Positions 6,322 through 13,922 are shown, counted from the first letter of the stretch. The stretch is 14,433 nucleotides of DNA from JACKOD01 sp041591635 (GCA_041591635.1 JBFHRO010000072.1:1-14433), one strand, 5' to 3'. The notes: generated from the letters alone by a model not told the origin. Made by a program: numbers and translations.

Positions 6322-8247
6322 ATGCCAGTAATAACTCTTCCCGATGGTAGCCAGCGTGCATTTGAGCAGCCTGTAACTGTTGAGCAGGTGGCCTTTAATA
6401 TCGGTCCGGGTTTGGCAAAGGCCGCCTTGGCGGGCCGGGTGGATGGTAAGCTTGTCGATACCAGCCACCTCCTTGATTCAGATTGCCAGTTGGCGATTGT
6501 AACCGAGCGTGATCCGGAAGGGCTTGAGGTGATCAGGCATTCAACTGCGCACTTGCTGGCGATGGCAACCCAGGAGCTTTTTCCTGAAGCTCAGGTCACC
6601 ATTGGCCCGGTGATTGAAAACGGTTTTTATTATGACTTTGCCTATGAGCGTCCTTTTACGCCGGATGACCTGATTGCCATTGAAAAGCGTATGGACGAAC
6701 TTGCCGAAGCGGATCTGAACGTATCCAGATCGTTAATGTCGAGACAAGCCGCTATTGAGCTTTTCGAACGCAAGGGTGAGAAGTACAAGGTACAGATAAT
6801 TGAGTCTATCCCTGGTGACGAGGATTTGTCCTTTTACTCGCAGGGCGATTTCATTGACCTGTGTCGCGGTCCTCATGTGCCATCCACGGGGCGGCTGAAA
6901 GCTTTCAAGCTTACCAAGGTGGCGGGAGCCTACTGGCGGGGCGATTCAAATAATGAAATGTTGCAGCGTGTGTATGGCACCGCATGGCCAAACAAGAAAG
7001 CGCTCAAGGAATACCTGTTTCGACTCGAAGAAGCCGAGAAGCGGGATCATCGCAAAATCGGCAAGCGACTTGGCCTGTTTCACACCCAGGAAGAGGCGCC
7101 AGGCATGGTGTTTTGGCACGCCAAAGGCTGGACGATCTACAAGACTCTTGAAGATCACATGCGTCGCGTACTCAATCGTAGTGGTTACGATGAGGTAAAA
7201 ACGCCCCAGGTGGTTGATCGTAGCTTGTGGGAGCGCTCTGGCCATTGGGACAAGTTCAGCGAGATGATGTTTACAACGCACTCGGAGAACCGGGATTATG
7301 CGGTTAAGCCGATGAACTGCCCCTGCCATGTGCAGATTTTTAACCAGGGCCTCAAGAGTCATAAAGACTTGCCTTTACGGTTGGCCGAGTTTGGCTCATG
7401 TCATCGCAATGAGCCTTCCGGCACCTTGCATGGTTTGATGCGCGTGCGCAATTTTACGCAAGACGATGCGCACATTTTCTGCACTGAAGAGCAGATGCAG
7501 GGCGAAGTGGCTCGCTTTATCGATTTGCTTTACAGTGTCTACCGCGACTTTGGCTTTGATGAAGTATTGCTCAAGCTTTCGACTCGCCCACCCAAACGGG
7601 TAGGATCCGATGAAATCTGGGATAGGTCCGAGGCAGCATTGGCTGAGGCGCTGGACGCCAAAGGTCTGGCCTGGGAACTGCTCCCCGGTGAAGGAGCCTT
7701 TTATGGCCCGAAAATTGAGTTTTCCCTGAAGGATTGTCTGGGGCGTATCTGGCAATGTGGCACAATTCAGGTGGATTTTTCGATGCCAGGACGCTTGGGG
7801 GCGCAATTCGTATCTGATGACCAGGCACGCAAAACACCAGTGATGCTGCACCGTGCCATACTTGGCTCCTTTGAGCGTTTTATCGGTATCCTTATTGAGC
7901 ATTATGAGGGAGCATTCCCCTTTTGGCTTGCGCCTGAACAAGCGGTAGTCTTAAATATAACCGACCGTCAGGCTGACTTTTGCCAGGAATTGACCGAAAA
8001 GCTGCTTGATTGTAATTACAGGGTGCACGCAGACTTGAGAAACGAAAAGATCGGATTTAAAATCCGCGAGCACACGATGAACAAGATTCCTTATTTGCTT
8101 GTGGTTGGCGATAAGGAAGTGGAGAACAGATCTGCTGCAGTTCGCACCCGTTCGGGTGAGGATCTGGGTATAATGACCCTGGAAGAGATTCAGAAATTAT
8201 TTCAGGATGAAAGTGCCAAAAAAGGCCGAATGATTGCGGAGAAATAA
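6322..8247 (+). CDS. thrS: Threonyl-tRNA synthetase
   Basis: A 641-residue class II synthetase that charges tRNA-Thr with threonine in the cytoplasm, close to the 642 residues of E. coli ThrRS. Domains in order: TGS (about 1-62); the N2 editing domain with HxxxH (H73, H77) and the paired C181 and H185, which clears mischarged Ser-tRNA-Thr; the catalytic core (about 243-535) with zinc ligands C333 (in MNCPCH), H384 and H511; motif 2 around R362-NEPSGTLHG; motif 3 around HRAILGSFERF; and the anticodon-binding domain (about 540-641). All key residues are present. ATG 6322 is preceded by AGAGGA (6311-6316). In E. coli the protein represses its own mRNA through tRNA-like leader structures; I could not identify a convincing tRNA mimic here. 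It is the first gene of the translation cluster and stops 2 nt before the presumed infC start. Confidence 0.99.
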   Translation: MPVITLPDGSQRAFEQPVTVEQVAFNIGPGLAKAALAGRVDGKLVDTSHLLDSDCQLAIVTERDPEGLEVIRHSTAHLLAMATQELFPEAQVTIGPVIENGFYYDFAYERPFTPDDLIAIEKRMDELAEADLNVSRSLMSRQAAIELFERKGEKYKVQIIESIPGDEDLSFYSQGDFIDLCRGPHVPSTGRLKAFKLTKVAGAYWRGDSNNEMLQRVYGTAWPNKKALKEYLFRLEEAEKRDHRKIGKRLGLFHTQEEAPGMVFWHAKGWTIYKTLEDHMRRVLNRSGYDEVKTPQVVDRSLWERSGHWDKFSEMMFTTHSENRDYAVKPMNCPCHVQIFNQGLKSHKDLPLRLAEFGSCHRNEPSGTLHGLMRVRNFTQDDAHIFCTEEQMQGEVARFIDLLYSVYRDFGFDEVLLKLSTRPPKRVGSDEIWDRSEAALAEALDAKGLAWELLPGEGAFYGPKIEFSLKDCLGRIWQCGTIQVDFSMPGRLGAQFVSDDQARKTPVMLHRAILGSFERFIGILIEHYEGAFPFWLAPEQAVVLNITDRQADFCQELTEKLLDCNYRVHADLRNEKIGFKIREHTMNKIPYLLVVGDKEVENRSAAVRTRSGEDLGIMTLEEIQKLFQDESAKKGRMIAEK

Positions 8248-8252
8248 CGATT
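8238..8252 (+). promoter_or_regulatory. infC ribosome-binding site with AUU start codon
   Basis: GGAG at 8238-8241 is followed after 8 nt by ATT (8250-8252). The first in-frame ATG (8262) is 20 nt from this Shine-Dalgarno sequence and has none of its own, and ATA at 8244 is only 2 nt away. E. coli infC also starts with AUU followed by AAA, exactly as here. IF3 itself discriminates against AUU, which gives feedback control of its synthesis. Confidence 0.85.
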
Positions 8253-8795
8253 AAACGCGAAATGAAACAGCAGGGCGGTGGCCGTAGTACCAAAGCAACA
8301 ATAAATGATCAGATCAAGGCGACGGAAGTGCGCCTGATTGCGGCCGATGGTCAACAGGTGGGGATTGTTCCTCTGGCTGAGGCGTTACAGCAAGCCGTAG
8401 CGGCAGGACTTGATCTGGTTCAGATCGCAGACTCGGATCCGGTTGTCTGCAAGATCATGGATTATGGCAAGCGCATCTTCGAAGAGAGGAAGCAGAAGGC
8501 TGCCCAGCGTAAGAATCAAAAACAGGCCCAGATTAAAGAAATCAAATTAAGACCAGGGACGGAAGAAGGGGATTATCAGGTAAAACTACGCAACCTGATA
8601 CGTTTCCTTGAAAACGGAGACAAGGCCAAGGTAACGATTCGTTATCGCGGTCGCGAAATGGCGCATCAGGAGTTGGGCATGCAGGCACTTGAAAGGATCG
8701 AGAAAGATCTTGAAGAGTACGGTGTTGTCGAACAGCGGCCTAAAATGGAAGGTCGGCAACTGATGATGGTCATTGCTCCAAAAAAGAAAAGGTAA
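8250..8795 (+). CDS. infC: Translation initiation factor IF-3, AUU start
   Basis: From ATT 8250 the product is 181 residues (M-K-R-E-M-K-Q-Q...), the usual IF3 length (E. coli 180). IF3 binds the 30S subunit, prevents premature 50S joining and checks the start codon and initiator tRNA. The N-terminal domain (about 10-75) includes EVRLIAADGQQVGIV and the VVCKIMDYGK signature. A basic linker (about 79-95, RKQKAAQRKNQKQ) leads to the C-terminal domain with KLRPGTEEGDYQVKLR, FRGREMAH-like YRGREMAHQELG, and the EGRQLMMVIAPKKKR end. Starting at ATG 8262 would remove only four residues but leaves the gene without a ribosome-binding site at proper spacing. The use of AUU implies autoregulation by IF3. 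The thrS stop is 2 nt upstream, and both the tight spacing and gene order imply co-transcription and probably coupling. Confidence 0.97.
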   Translation: MKREMKQQGGGRSTKATINDQIKATEVRLIAADGQQVGIVPLAEALQQAVAAGLDLVQIADSDPVVCKIMDYGKRIFEERKQKAAQRKNQKQAQIKEIKLRPGTEEGDYQVKLRNLIRFLENGDKAKVTIRYRGREMAHQELGMQALERIEKDLEEYGVVEQRPKMEGRQLMMVIAPKKKR

Positions 8796-8826
8796 CGCTT
8801 AAGTTCAATCAAAGGCTGGTTCTTGG

Positions 8827-8863
8827 TTGACGCGTTGCTTTAATTAATTAAATGAATGCGGAG
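8827..8863 (+). promoter_or_regulatory. infC-rpmI intergenic leader: candidate promoter and AT-rich palindrome
   Basis: The 74-nt gap contains TTGACG (8827-8832), a 5 of 6 match to a -35 box, followed by a perfect 14-bp palindrome TTTAATTAATTAAA (8839-8852). The best -10, TTAAAT (8848-8853), is at a short 15-nt spacing, so promoter activity is uncertain. GGAG (8860-8863) is the rpmI ribosome-binding site. In E. coli the region before rpmI is where L20 binds to repress rpmI and rplT; I cannot confirm an equivalent fold by eye. Confidence 0.35.
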
Positions 8864-8869
8864 TTATAA

Positions 8870-9067
8870 ATGTCCAAAATCAAAATCAAAACCAAACGCT
8901 CGGCTGCAAAGCGTTTCAAAAAAACAGCCAACGGGTACAAGCATAAGCAATCCTTTACAAGTCATATTCTGACCAAGAAAAGCAGCAAGCGTAAGCGTCA
9001 GTTGCGTGGTTGCAAGCAGGTGTCAAGCTCCGATCGTCCTTTGATTGATCGCATGCTCGCTGCCTGA
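8870..9067 (+). CDS. rpmI: 50S ribosomal protein L35 (bL35)
   Basis: 65 residues, the standard length, strongly basic. Signature segments are KTKRSAAKRFKKTANGYKHK and SHILTKKSSKRKRQLRG, as in all bacterial L35. It binds 23S rRNA in the large subunit. ATG 8870 has GGAG six bases upstream. It sits in the canonical infC-rpmI-rplT order, 36 nt before rplT, and is likely controlled by L20 at the translational level as in E. coli. The C-terminal part (QVSSSDRPLIDRMLAA) is the variable region and differs from enterobacteria, as expected. Confidence 0.98.
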   Translation: MSKIKIKTKRSAAKRFKKTANGYKHKQSFTSHILTKKSSKRKRQLRGCKQVSSSDRPLIDRMLAA

Positions 9068-9103
9068 TTTTTTGGTTGAATTCATTTACAGAAGGATTAC
9101 AGA

Positions 9104-9460
9104 ATGCCACGTATCAAACGCGGTGTTACCGCACGTGCCCGTCACAAAAAAGTTTTAAATCTTGCCAAAGGTTATTACGGCGCTCGCAGTCGAGTGTATC
9201 GTGTTGCCAAGCAGGCGGTTATCAAGGCCGGTCAGTATGCCTACCGTGATCGCCGTCAGCGCAAGCGTCAGTTCCGTGCGCTGTGGATTGCCCGAATCAA
9301 CGCAGCGGCACGCATTAATGGTTTGTCGTACAGTCGTCTGATCGCAGGTCTGAAAAAGGCTAACGTTGAAATAGATCGCAAAGTTTTGGCAGATCTTGCC
9401 ATGAACGAGCGTAACGCGTTTTCGGCGGTTGTTGAAAAGGCAAAAGCGGCTCTTGCTTAA
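9104..9460 (+). CDS. rplT: 50S ribosomal protein L20 (bL20)
   Basis: 118 residues, matching the family length. It starts MPRIKRGVTARARHKKVLNL and has the long basic helix region with KGYYGARSRVYRVAKQAV and YRDRRQRKRQFRALWIARIN, followed by the globular domain (GLSYSRLIAGLKKANVEIDRKVLADLA). L20 is an early 50S assembly protein bound to 23S rRNA and, in E. coli, the translational repressor of its own operon through the rpmI leader. GAAGGA at 9091-9096 gives a well spaced ribosome-binding site. Downstream, two hairpins (9495-9517 and 9529-9554) stand before pheS. Confidence 0.99.
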   Translation: MPRIKRGVTARARHKKVLNLAKGYYGARSRVYRVAKQAVIKAGQYAYRDRRQRKRQFRALWIARINAAARINGLSYSRLIAGLKKANVEIDRKVLADLAMNERNAFSAVVEKAKAALA

Positions 9461-9494
9461 GCTTATGGCGTAAAAGCGACGGTACAAATGCGAC

Positions 9495-9517
9495 ACTTGG
9501 TGGTCTTGCCATCAAGT
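9495..9517 (+). other. Hairpin in the rplT-pheS leader
   Basis: ACTTGGTGG (9495-9503) pairs with CCATCAAGT (9509-9517) through nine pairs including one G-U, around the loop TCTTG. It has no T tract of its own and sits 11 nt before the terminator hairpin. It could be part of a pheST control region or a 3' end structure for the ribosomal protein mRNA. No sequence was found that would pair alternatively with the terminator arms. Confidence 0.5.
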
Positions 9518-9528
9518 CGTTGGAATTG

Positions 9529-9564
9529 TAGGGGAAGAGTCAGCTCTTCCCCTATTTTTATTTT
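9529..9564 (+). terminator. Strong intrinsic terminator or attenuator between rplT and pheS
   Basis: TAGGGGAAGAG (9529-9539) pairs perfectly over 11 bp with CTCTTCCCCTA (9544-9554) around the loop TCAG, followed by TTTTTATTTT. The T tract runs into the pheS ribosome-binding site (GGAG, 9565-9568). In E. coli this position carries the pheST attenuator driven by the Phe-rich leader PheL. Here no short reading frame with Phe codons precedes the hairpin (the ATG frames at 9464 and 9488 contain none before it), so it may act as a plain, partial terminator or be controlled another way. Confidence 0.9.
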
Positions 9565-9575
9565 GGAGCTGGGTA

Positions 9576-10574
9576 ATGGAAAATCTGAAGCAGCTTGTTG
9601 ACCAGGCGCTGGCGGCCGTTTGCAATGCAAAAGATAGCGCTGAACTTGATCAGGTAAGAGTGGATTATCTTGGCAAGAAGGGATCTCTGACGGATTTGTT
9701 AAAGGGGTTGGGCAGACTGGATCCGTCTGAGCGTCCGGCAGCGGGGGCCAGTATCAATGAGGCAAAAGAGCAGGTTCAGAGTGCCATTGCTGAGCGTAAG
9801 GCTGCGATGGCTGCACTTATTCTGCAGGAAAAATTGCGGGCAGAATCTGTTGACGTCACTTTGCCGGGTCGGGCAACCGAGCTGGGTGGCATTCACCCTG
9901 TGACCAGAACCCTGCAGCGTATTGAAGATTTCTTTTTGAAGGCCGGTTACTCGGTTGAGATGGGGCCTGAAATAGAGGACGACTATCATAACTTTGAGGC
10001 GCTCAACATTCCCTCGCATCACCCCGCGCGAGCCATGCACGACACCTTTTATTTTGATGCAGGGCGACTGTTGCGCACTCATACCTCGCCGGTTCAGATT
10101 CGCACCATGGAACAGGGCAAGCCACCCTTTCGAATGATCTGTCCGGGGCGTGTCTATCGGTGTGATTCCGACCAAACCCACACGCCCATGTTCCATCAGG
10201 TTGAGGGGTTGCTGGTTGATACCAAGGTGTCTTTTGCGGATCTCAAGAGCACGATTGAGGAATTCTTGCGCCTGTTTTTCGAGAAAGATCTGGCTGTTCG
10301 CTTTCGACCTTCCTATTTTCCCTTCACTGAGCCTTCAGCCGAGGTAGATATTGAGTGGGGGCGTGATGAGGATGGCAATATTCGCTGGCTGGAGGTAATG
10401 GGGTGTGGAATGGTTCATCCCAAAGTGTTTGAAGCCGCCGGCGTGGATACCTCTGTCTATCGCGGTTTTGCGTTCGGCATGGGCGTTGAACGATTGGCAA
10501 TGCTCCGGTACGGCGTAAATGACCTGCGAATGTTTTTTGACAACGATTTGCGGTTCCTGGCCCAATTCAAGTGA
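9576..10574 (+). CDS. pheS: Phenylalanyl-tRNA synthetase alpha subunit
   Basis: 332 residues (E. coli 327). PheS forms the (alpha-beta)2 synthetase with PheT and carries the catalytic site that activates phenylalanine and charges tRNA-Phe. Residues 1-90 form the N-terminal helical coiled-coil arm that contacts tRNA. The class II core begins at the HPVTRTLQRIEDFF segment (107-120), with TSPVQIRTM (170-178), motif 2 FRMICPGRVYR...THTPMFHQVEG (185-211), and motif 3 GFAFGMGVERLAMLRYG (297-313). A299 in that motif corresponds to E. coli Ala294, the residue that shapes the phenylalanine pocket, so normal specificity is expected. ATG 9576 has GGAG 7 nt upstream, directly overlapping the terminator tail. 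pheT follows after a 74-nt gap. Confidence 0.99.
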   Translation: MENLKQLVDQALAAVCNAKDSAELDQVRVDYLGKKGSLTDLLKGLGRLDPSERPAAGASINEAKEQVQSAIAERKAAMAALILQEKLRAESVDVTLPGRATELGGIHPVTRTLQRIEDFFLKAGYSVEMGPEIEDDYHNFEALNIPSHHPARAMHDTFYFDAGRLLRTHTSPVQIRTMEQGKPPFRMICPGRVYRCDSDQTHTPMFHQVEGLLVDTKVSFADLKSTIEEFLRLFFEKDLAVRFRPSYFPFTEPSAEVDIEWGRDEDGNIRWLEVMGCGMVHPKVFEAAGVDTSVYRGFAFGMGVERLAMLRYGVNDLRMFFDNDLRFLAQFK

Positions 10575-10648
10575 AAGGCGAGCGTTTGTGGTGCATCGGG
10601 TGGGAGCTTGCAAGCCTGGTGAAAATCATATTTTAGGATGCAAACAAC

Positions 10649-13021
10649 ATGAAATTTAGCGAACAGTGGTTAAGAGAGTGGGTCAACCCCTCGTTAGACA
10701 CGCATGAACTCGTTGCTCAGATAACCATGGCAGGTCTGGAAGTTGATGGCGTCGAGCCGGTCGCGGGATCGTTTCATGGTGTGTGTGTGGGGCTGGTGAA
10801 GTCGGTCGATCCACATCCTGATGCTGAAAAGCTCTCTGTCTGTCAGGTTTCGACGGGAAGCGACGTATTTCAAGTGGTATGTGGCGCAAGAAATGTTCGT
10901 CCTGGCATGAAAGTCCCGTTCGCCACGATTGGTGCTGTGCTGCCAGGTGATTTTGAAATCAAGAAAGCCAGATTGCGCGGAATTGATTCCATGGGAATGC
11001 TGTGTGCAGCCGCCGAGCTTGGTTTGGCCGAAGCCTCTGACGGGCTGCTTGAATTGCCTGATGATGCACCCGTAGGGGACGATTTTCACAAGTACTTCAA
11101 GTCGCATGATCGAACCATTGAAGTGGATTTAACGCCCAACAGAAGCGATTGTTTGTCGGTCATGGGATTGGCGCGCGAAGTCGGTGTGCTTAATCGACTG
11201 GCTGTAGAGTTTCCTGAGGTAGAGCTCGTGGAGGCGACCAGTGATGCGGTATTTCCAGTGAGGGTGCTGGAGCCTTCGGCGTGCCCGCGATACGTTGGGC
11301 GGGTGATCAAGAATGTTCGCATGGACGTACAGACACCCTTGTGGATGCAGGAGAAGCTGCGACGCTGCGGTTTGCGCAGCATTGATCCTGTGGTCGACGT
11401 AACCAATTTTGTCATGCTGGAAATGGGGCAACCCATGCATGCATTTGATCTGGATGAGTTGAATACTGAAATTCAGGTTCGATTGGCGCGTTCGGGGGAG
11501 CAGGTAGTTTTGCTGGATGGAACAACCGTCGATTTGCGCCCGGACACGCTGGTAATTGCTGATGCCAGACAGGTATTGGCTATCGCAGGCGTGATGGGGG
11601 GCGAGCATTCTGGTGTGTCGAAGCAGACGCGGCATGTGTTTCTCGAGTGTGCTTTCTTTGCGCCACTGGCGTTAGCAGGCAAGGCGCGTTCCTATGGCTT
11701 GCATACAGACTCATCACATCGCTTTGAGCGTGGCGTTGATTTTCAGTTGCAGGTGCGGGCTGTCGAACGGGCAACAGCCTTGTTGGTCGAAGTTGTTGGA
11801 GGCGATCCGGGGCCGGTGGTGGAGCTTGCTGACAAGAAACATTTGCCTCATCCGCCTTTGGTGGAACTCAGGTATGAAAAAATAGAGGAAGTTCTGGGTG
11901 TACACATCGAGAGGATGGAGGTCGAGGAAATCCTCACCAGACTTGAGTTCAGAATTGAAAAACTGACCAAGGACGGCTGGCTGGTTCGAGTGCCTGCGCA
12001 CAGGTTCGATGTGAGTCTGGACGTGGATTTGGTTGAGGAAATTGGCCGCGTATACGGATACAACAATTTACCGGTGACCGAACCTTTGATCCGGCTGGGG
12101 TTAAAGCCCAGTGACGAGTCTGTGTTGCCCGTAAGAAGGCTGCGTCAGCATTTGGTTGCTTTGGGATACCAAGAGGCGGTCACCTACAGTTTTGTTGATC
12201 CAAAAGTGCAAAAGCTGCTGGAGCCGAATGTTACACCGATCGCGTTGGCCAATCCCATTTCTGTGGATTTGTCGGTAATGCGGACCTCTTTGTGGGCGGG
12301 GCTTGTTGGGGCGCTGGTGTACAACCAGAATCGCCAGCAAACAAGGGTTCGTCTGTTTGAAACGGGGTTGCGCTTTCTCTCCAATGCGGGCGATATTCAA
12401 CAACAGCCGGTGCTGTCAGCTTTGGTCTACGGCAGCCGCTTTAGCGAAGGGTGGGCAGAAGAGAAGCGTTCGATAGATTTCTTTGACGTTAAAGCGGATG
12501 TCGAAGCGCTTTTGCAGCTTGCTGGCGGTGAGTATTTGTTTAAAAAAGGGGAGCACAGCGCACTGCATCCTGGTCAGACGGCTGAAATCTGGAAGCGCGG
12601 CAAGCAGATCGGATGGGTGGGAGCTTTGCATCCGGGATTATACGACCCGCTGGATGTTGATGGCCCTATCTATTTGTTTGAACTATGCTTAAACACACTT
12701 GTAAAAGGTGTTGTACCGAGCTTTACTGATATTTCGAAGATGCCTGAAGTTCGTCGGGACTTGGCCGTTGTGGTAAAAGATGACATCGAAAGCGGCGCCG
12801 TCTTTACAGCGATTCGAGAGGCAGCGGGTGACCATCTGGTTGATCTCAGGCTGTTTGATGTATATAGCGGTAAAGGCATAGAGCCTGGCTACAAGAGTCT
12901 TGCGATTGGATTGACCTGGAAACACCCGACCAGAACCCTTCAGGATGAGGAGATCGCACGGGTGTTTACCGGCATTGTTGAAAATCTTGAACGGAAATGT
13001 GGCGGCAAGCTGAGGAGTTGA
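10649..13021 (+). CDS. pheT: Phenylalanyl-tRNA synthetase beta subunit
   Basis: 790 residues, full length (E. coli 795). Domains in order: N-terminal strand and EMAP/OB tRNA-binding fold (about 39-150, with VKSVDPHPDAEKLSVCQV); the B3/B4 editing domain (about 210-370) that hydrolyses Tyr-tRNA-Phe, with H264 in GQPMHAFD, E333 and T353 aligning with E. coli H265, E334 and T354; B5 (about 400-470, ending VRVPAHRFDVSLDVDLVEEIGRVYGYN); a catalytic-like core (about 475-685); and the C-terminal FDX-ACB anticodon-binding domain (about 697-788, from the FTDISKMPEVRRDLAVVV segment). S355 replaces E. coli A356 in the editing pocket, a mild change. AGGA (10635-10638) is 10 nt from the start, a long but usable spacing. 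It ends 4 nt before ihfA, so the two are co-transcribed. Confidence 0.99.
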   Translation: MKFSEQWLREWVNPSLDTHELVAQITMAGLEVDGVEPVAGSFHGVCVGLVKSVDPHPDAEKLSVCQVSTGSDVFQVVCGARNVRPGMKVPFATIGAVLPGDFEIKKARLRGIDSMGMLCAAAELGLAEASDGLLELPDDAPVGDDFHKYFKSHDRTIEVDLTPNRSDCLSVMGLAREVGVLNRLAVEFPEVELVEATSDAVFPVRVLEPSACPRYVGRVIKNVRMDVQTPLWMQEKLRRCGLRSIDPVVDVTNFVMLEMGQPMHAFDLDELNTEIQVRLARSGEQVVLLDGTTVDLRPDTLVIADARQVLAIAGVMGGEHSGVSKQTRHVFLECAFFAPLALAGKARSYGLHTDSSHRFERGVDFQLQVRAVERATALLVEVVGGDPGPVVELADKKHLPHPPLVELRYEKIEEVLGVHIERMEVEEILTRLEFRIEKLTKDGWLVRVPAHRFDVSLDVDLVEEIGRVYGYNNLPVTEPLIRLGLKPSDESVLPVRRLRQHLVALGYQEAVTYSFVDPKVQKLLEPNVTPIALANPISVDLSVMRTSLWAGLVGALVYNQNRQQTRVRLFETGLRFLSNAGDIQQQPVLSALVYGSRFSEGWAEEKRSIDFFDVKADVEALLQLAGGEYLFKKGEHSALHPGQTAEIWKRGKQIGWVGALHPGLYDPLDVDGPIYLFELCLNTLVKGVVPSFTDISKMPEVRRDLAVVVKDDIESGAVFTAIREAAGDHLVDLRLFDVYSGKGIEPGYKSLAIGLTWKHPTRTLQDEEIARVFTGIVENLERKCGGKLRS

Positions 13022-13025
13022 GTTA

Positions 13026-13331
13026 ATGGGGGCTTTAACAAAAGCGGAACTTGCTGAGCGCCTTTATGAAGAGGTGGGTCTTAATAAAAGAGAAGCCAAA
13101 GAGATGGTCGAGGCTTTTTTCAACGAGATCCGTGAAGCTTTGGGTCACAACGAGCAGGTAAAGCTGTCTGGTTTTGGGAATTTCGATTTACGCGACAAAA
13201 AACAGCGACCAGGGCGCAATCCCAAAACCGGAGAAGAGATACCTATTTCGGCGCGGCGGGTTGTTACCTTTCGTCCAGGACAGAAACTCAAAGCAAAAGT
13301 AGAAGCCTATGCTGGAACCCAGTCACAATAA
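13026..13331 (+). CDS. ihfA: Integration host factor alpha subunit
   Basis: 101 residues of the HU/IHF family. The alpha subunit is identified by KLSGFGNFDLRDKKQRPGRN and the arm region NPKTGEEIPISARRVVTFRPGQKLK, nearly identical to E. coli IhfA, including the Pro at about residue 66 that intercalates into DNA. With IhfB (encoded elsewhere) it bends DNA by about 160 degrees at specific sites in transcription, recombination and replication. AGGAG at 13013-13017 overlaps the pheT end and gives an 8-nt spacing. It follows pheT by 4 nt and overlaps the next gene by 23 nt, the standard pheST-ihfA arrangement in gammaproteobacteria. Confidence 0.98.
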   Translation: MGALTKAELAERLYEEVGLNKREAKEMVEAFFNEIREALGHNEQVKLSGFGNFDLRDKKQRPGRNPKTGEEIPISARRVVTFRPGQKLKAKVEAYAGTQSQ

Positions 13332-13665
13332 CGAATTGCCGCCCATTCCCGGCAAGCGTTATTTCACTATCGGTGAAGTCAGTGATCTGTGCTGTGTAAA
13401 GGCGCATGTCTTGCGTTATTGGGAGCAGGAATTTCCCCAGCTTGCACCGGTAAAAAGACGCGGCAACAGGCGTTATTATCAACGTGCCGATGTACTGACC
13501 ATTCGCCAGATCAGAAGTCTTCTTTACGATCACGGCTATACCATAGGTGGAGCCAAGCAAAAGCTCGATAGTGAAGAGTCGCGCGATGATGCAACCCAGT
13601 ATCACCAGATTGTGCGCCAGATGATTGTCGAGCTGGAAGAAGTGCTTGCGGTGCTTAACAGCTAA
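13309..13665 (+). CDS. MerR family transcriptional regulator of the ihfA-linked type
   Basis: 118 residues. The N-terminal winged helix-turn-helix (about 17-87) has YFTIGEVSDLCCVKAHVLRYWEQEFPQL, the wing RRGNRRYYQRADVLTIRQIRSLLYDHGYTIGGAKQKL, and the usual MerR layout. After that only a short helical tail (about 95-117) remains, enough for a dimerisation coiled coil but with no metal-binding cysteines or ligand domain. Genes of this type follow ihfA in many gammaproteobacteria and, as far as I know, their targets are undetermined. The start at ATG 13309 lies inside ihfA (23-nt overlap) with only a weak AGAAG at short spacing, so translation is likely coupled to ihfA. A weak CTTA/TAAG hairpin followed by ATTTTG (13683-13701) may end the transcript. 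Confidence 0.95.
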   Translation: MLEPSHNNELPPIPGKRYFTIGEVSDLCCVKAHVLRYWEQEFPQLAPVKRRGNRRYYQRADVLTIRQIRSLLYDHGYTIGGAKQKLDSEESRDDATQYHQIVRQMIVELEEVLAVLNS

Positions 13666-13776
13666 AGCCAGTTGAAGTCTGCCTTAACCGGGTAAGATTT
13701 TGTTATAGGGTGTTTATTTTGTTTGGCGGGTGGGGTAATATTCGCACCCGCTGAAGTCATCACCTCAATCTTATTG

Positions 13777-13790
13777 ATTTCAGTTGAAAT
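13777..13790 (+). repeat. Perfect inverted repeat upstream of tRNA-Pro
   Basis: ATTTCA-GT-TGAAAT is a 6-2-6 perfect inverted repeat, 12 nt before the tRNA 5' end, in the region expected to hold the tRNA promoter. TTGAAAT (13784-13790) is a loose -10 candidate, but no matching -35 is visible. It may be an operator or chance. Between 13666 and 13776 I see only a weak hairpin after the MerR gene. Confidence 0.3.
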
Positions 13791-13799
13791 ACCTGCTTT

Positions 13800-13879
<80 letters not shown>

Positions 13880-13922
13880 TTTCCTCTCTATAAATTTTGT
13901 ATCTTTATCTGTTTTATTCTCG

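Noticed and set aside
7396..7941. 181-residue antisense reading frame within thrS
   Set aside because: It lies entirely opposite the conserved catalytic core of ThrRS, has no ribosome-binding site and no recognisable domain.
9488..9575. Possible leader peptide from ATG 9488 before pheS
   Set aside because: The frame has no Phe codons before the terminator hairpin and continues through it out of frame with pheS, so it does not look like PheL.
10606..10615. GCTTGCAAGC palindrome between pheS and pheT
   Set aside because: A 10-bp palindrome with no loop and no T tract; unlikely to act as a terminator and too short to call an operator.
13766..13779. IHF binding site before tRNA-Pro (CAA ... TTGATT)
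   Set aside because: The spacing between the two half-elements is one base too long for the consensus, and AT-rich matches of this quality are expected by chance.
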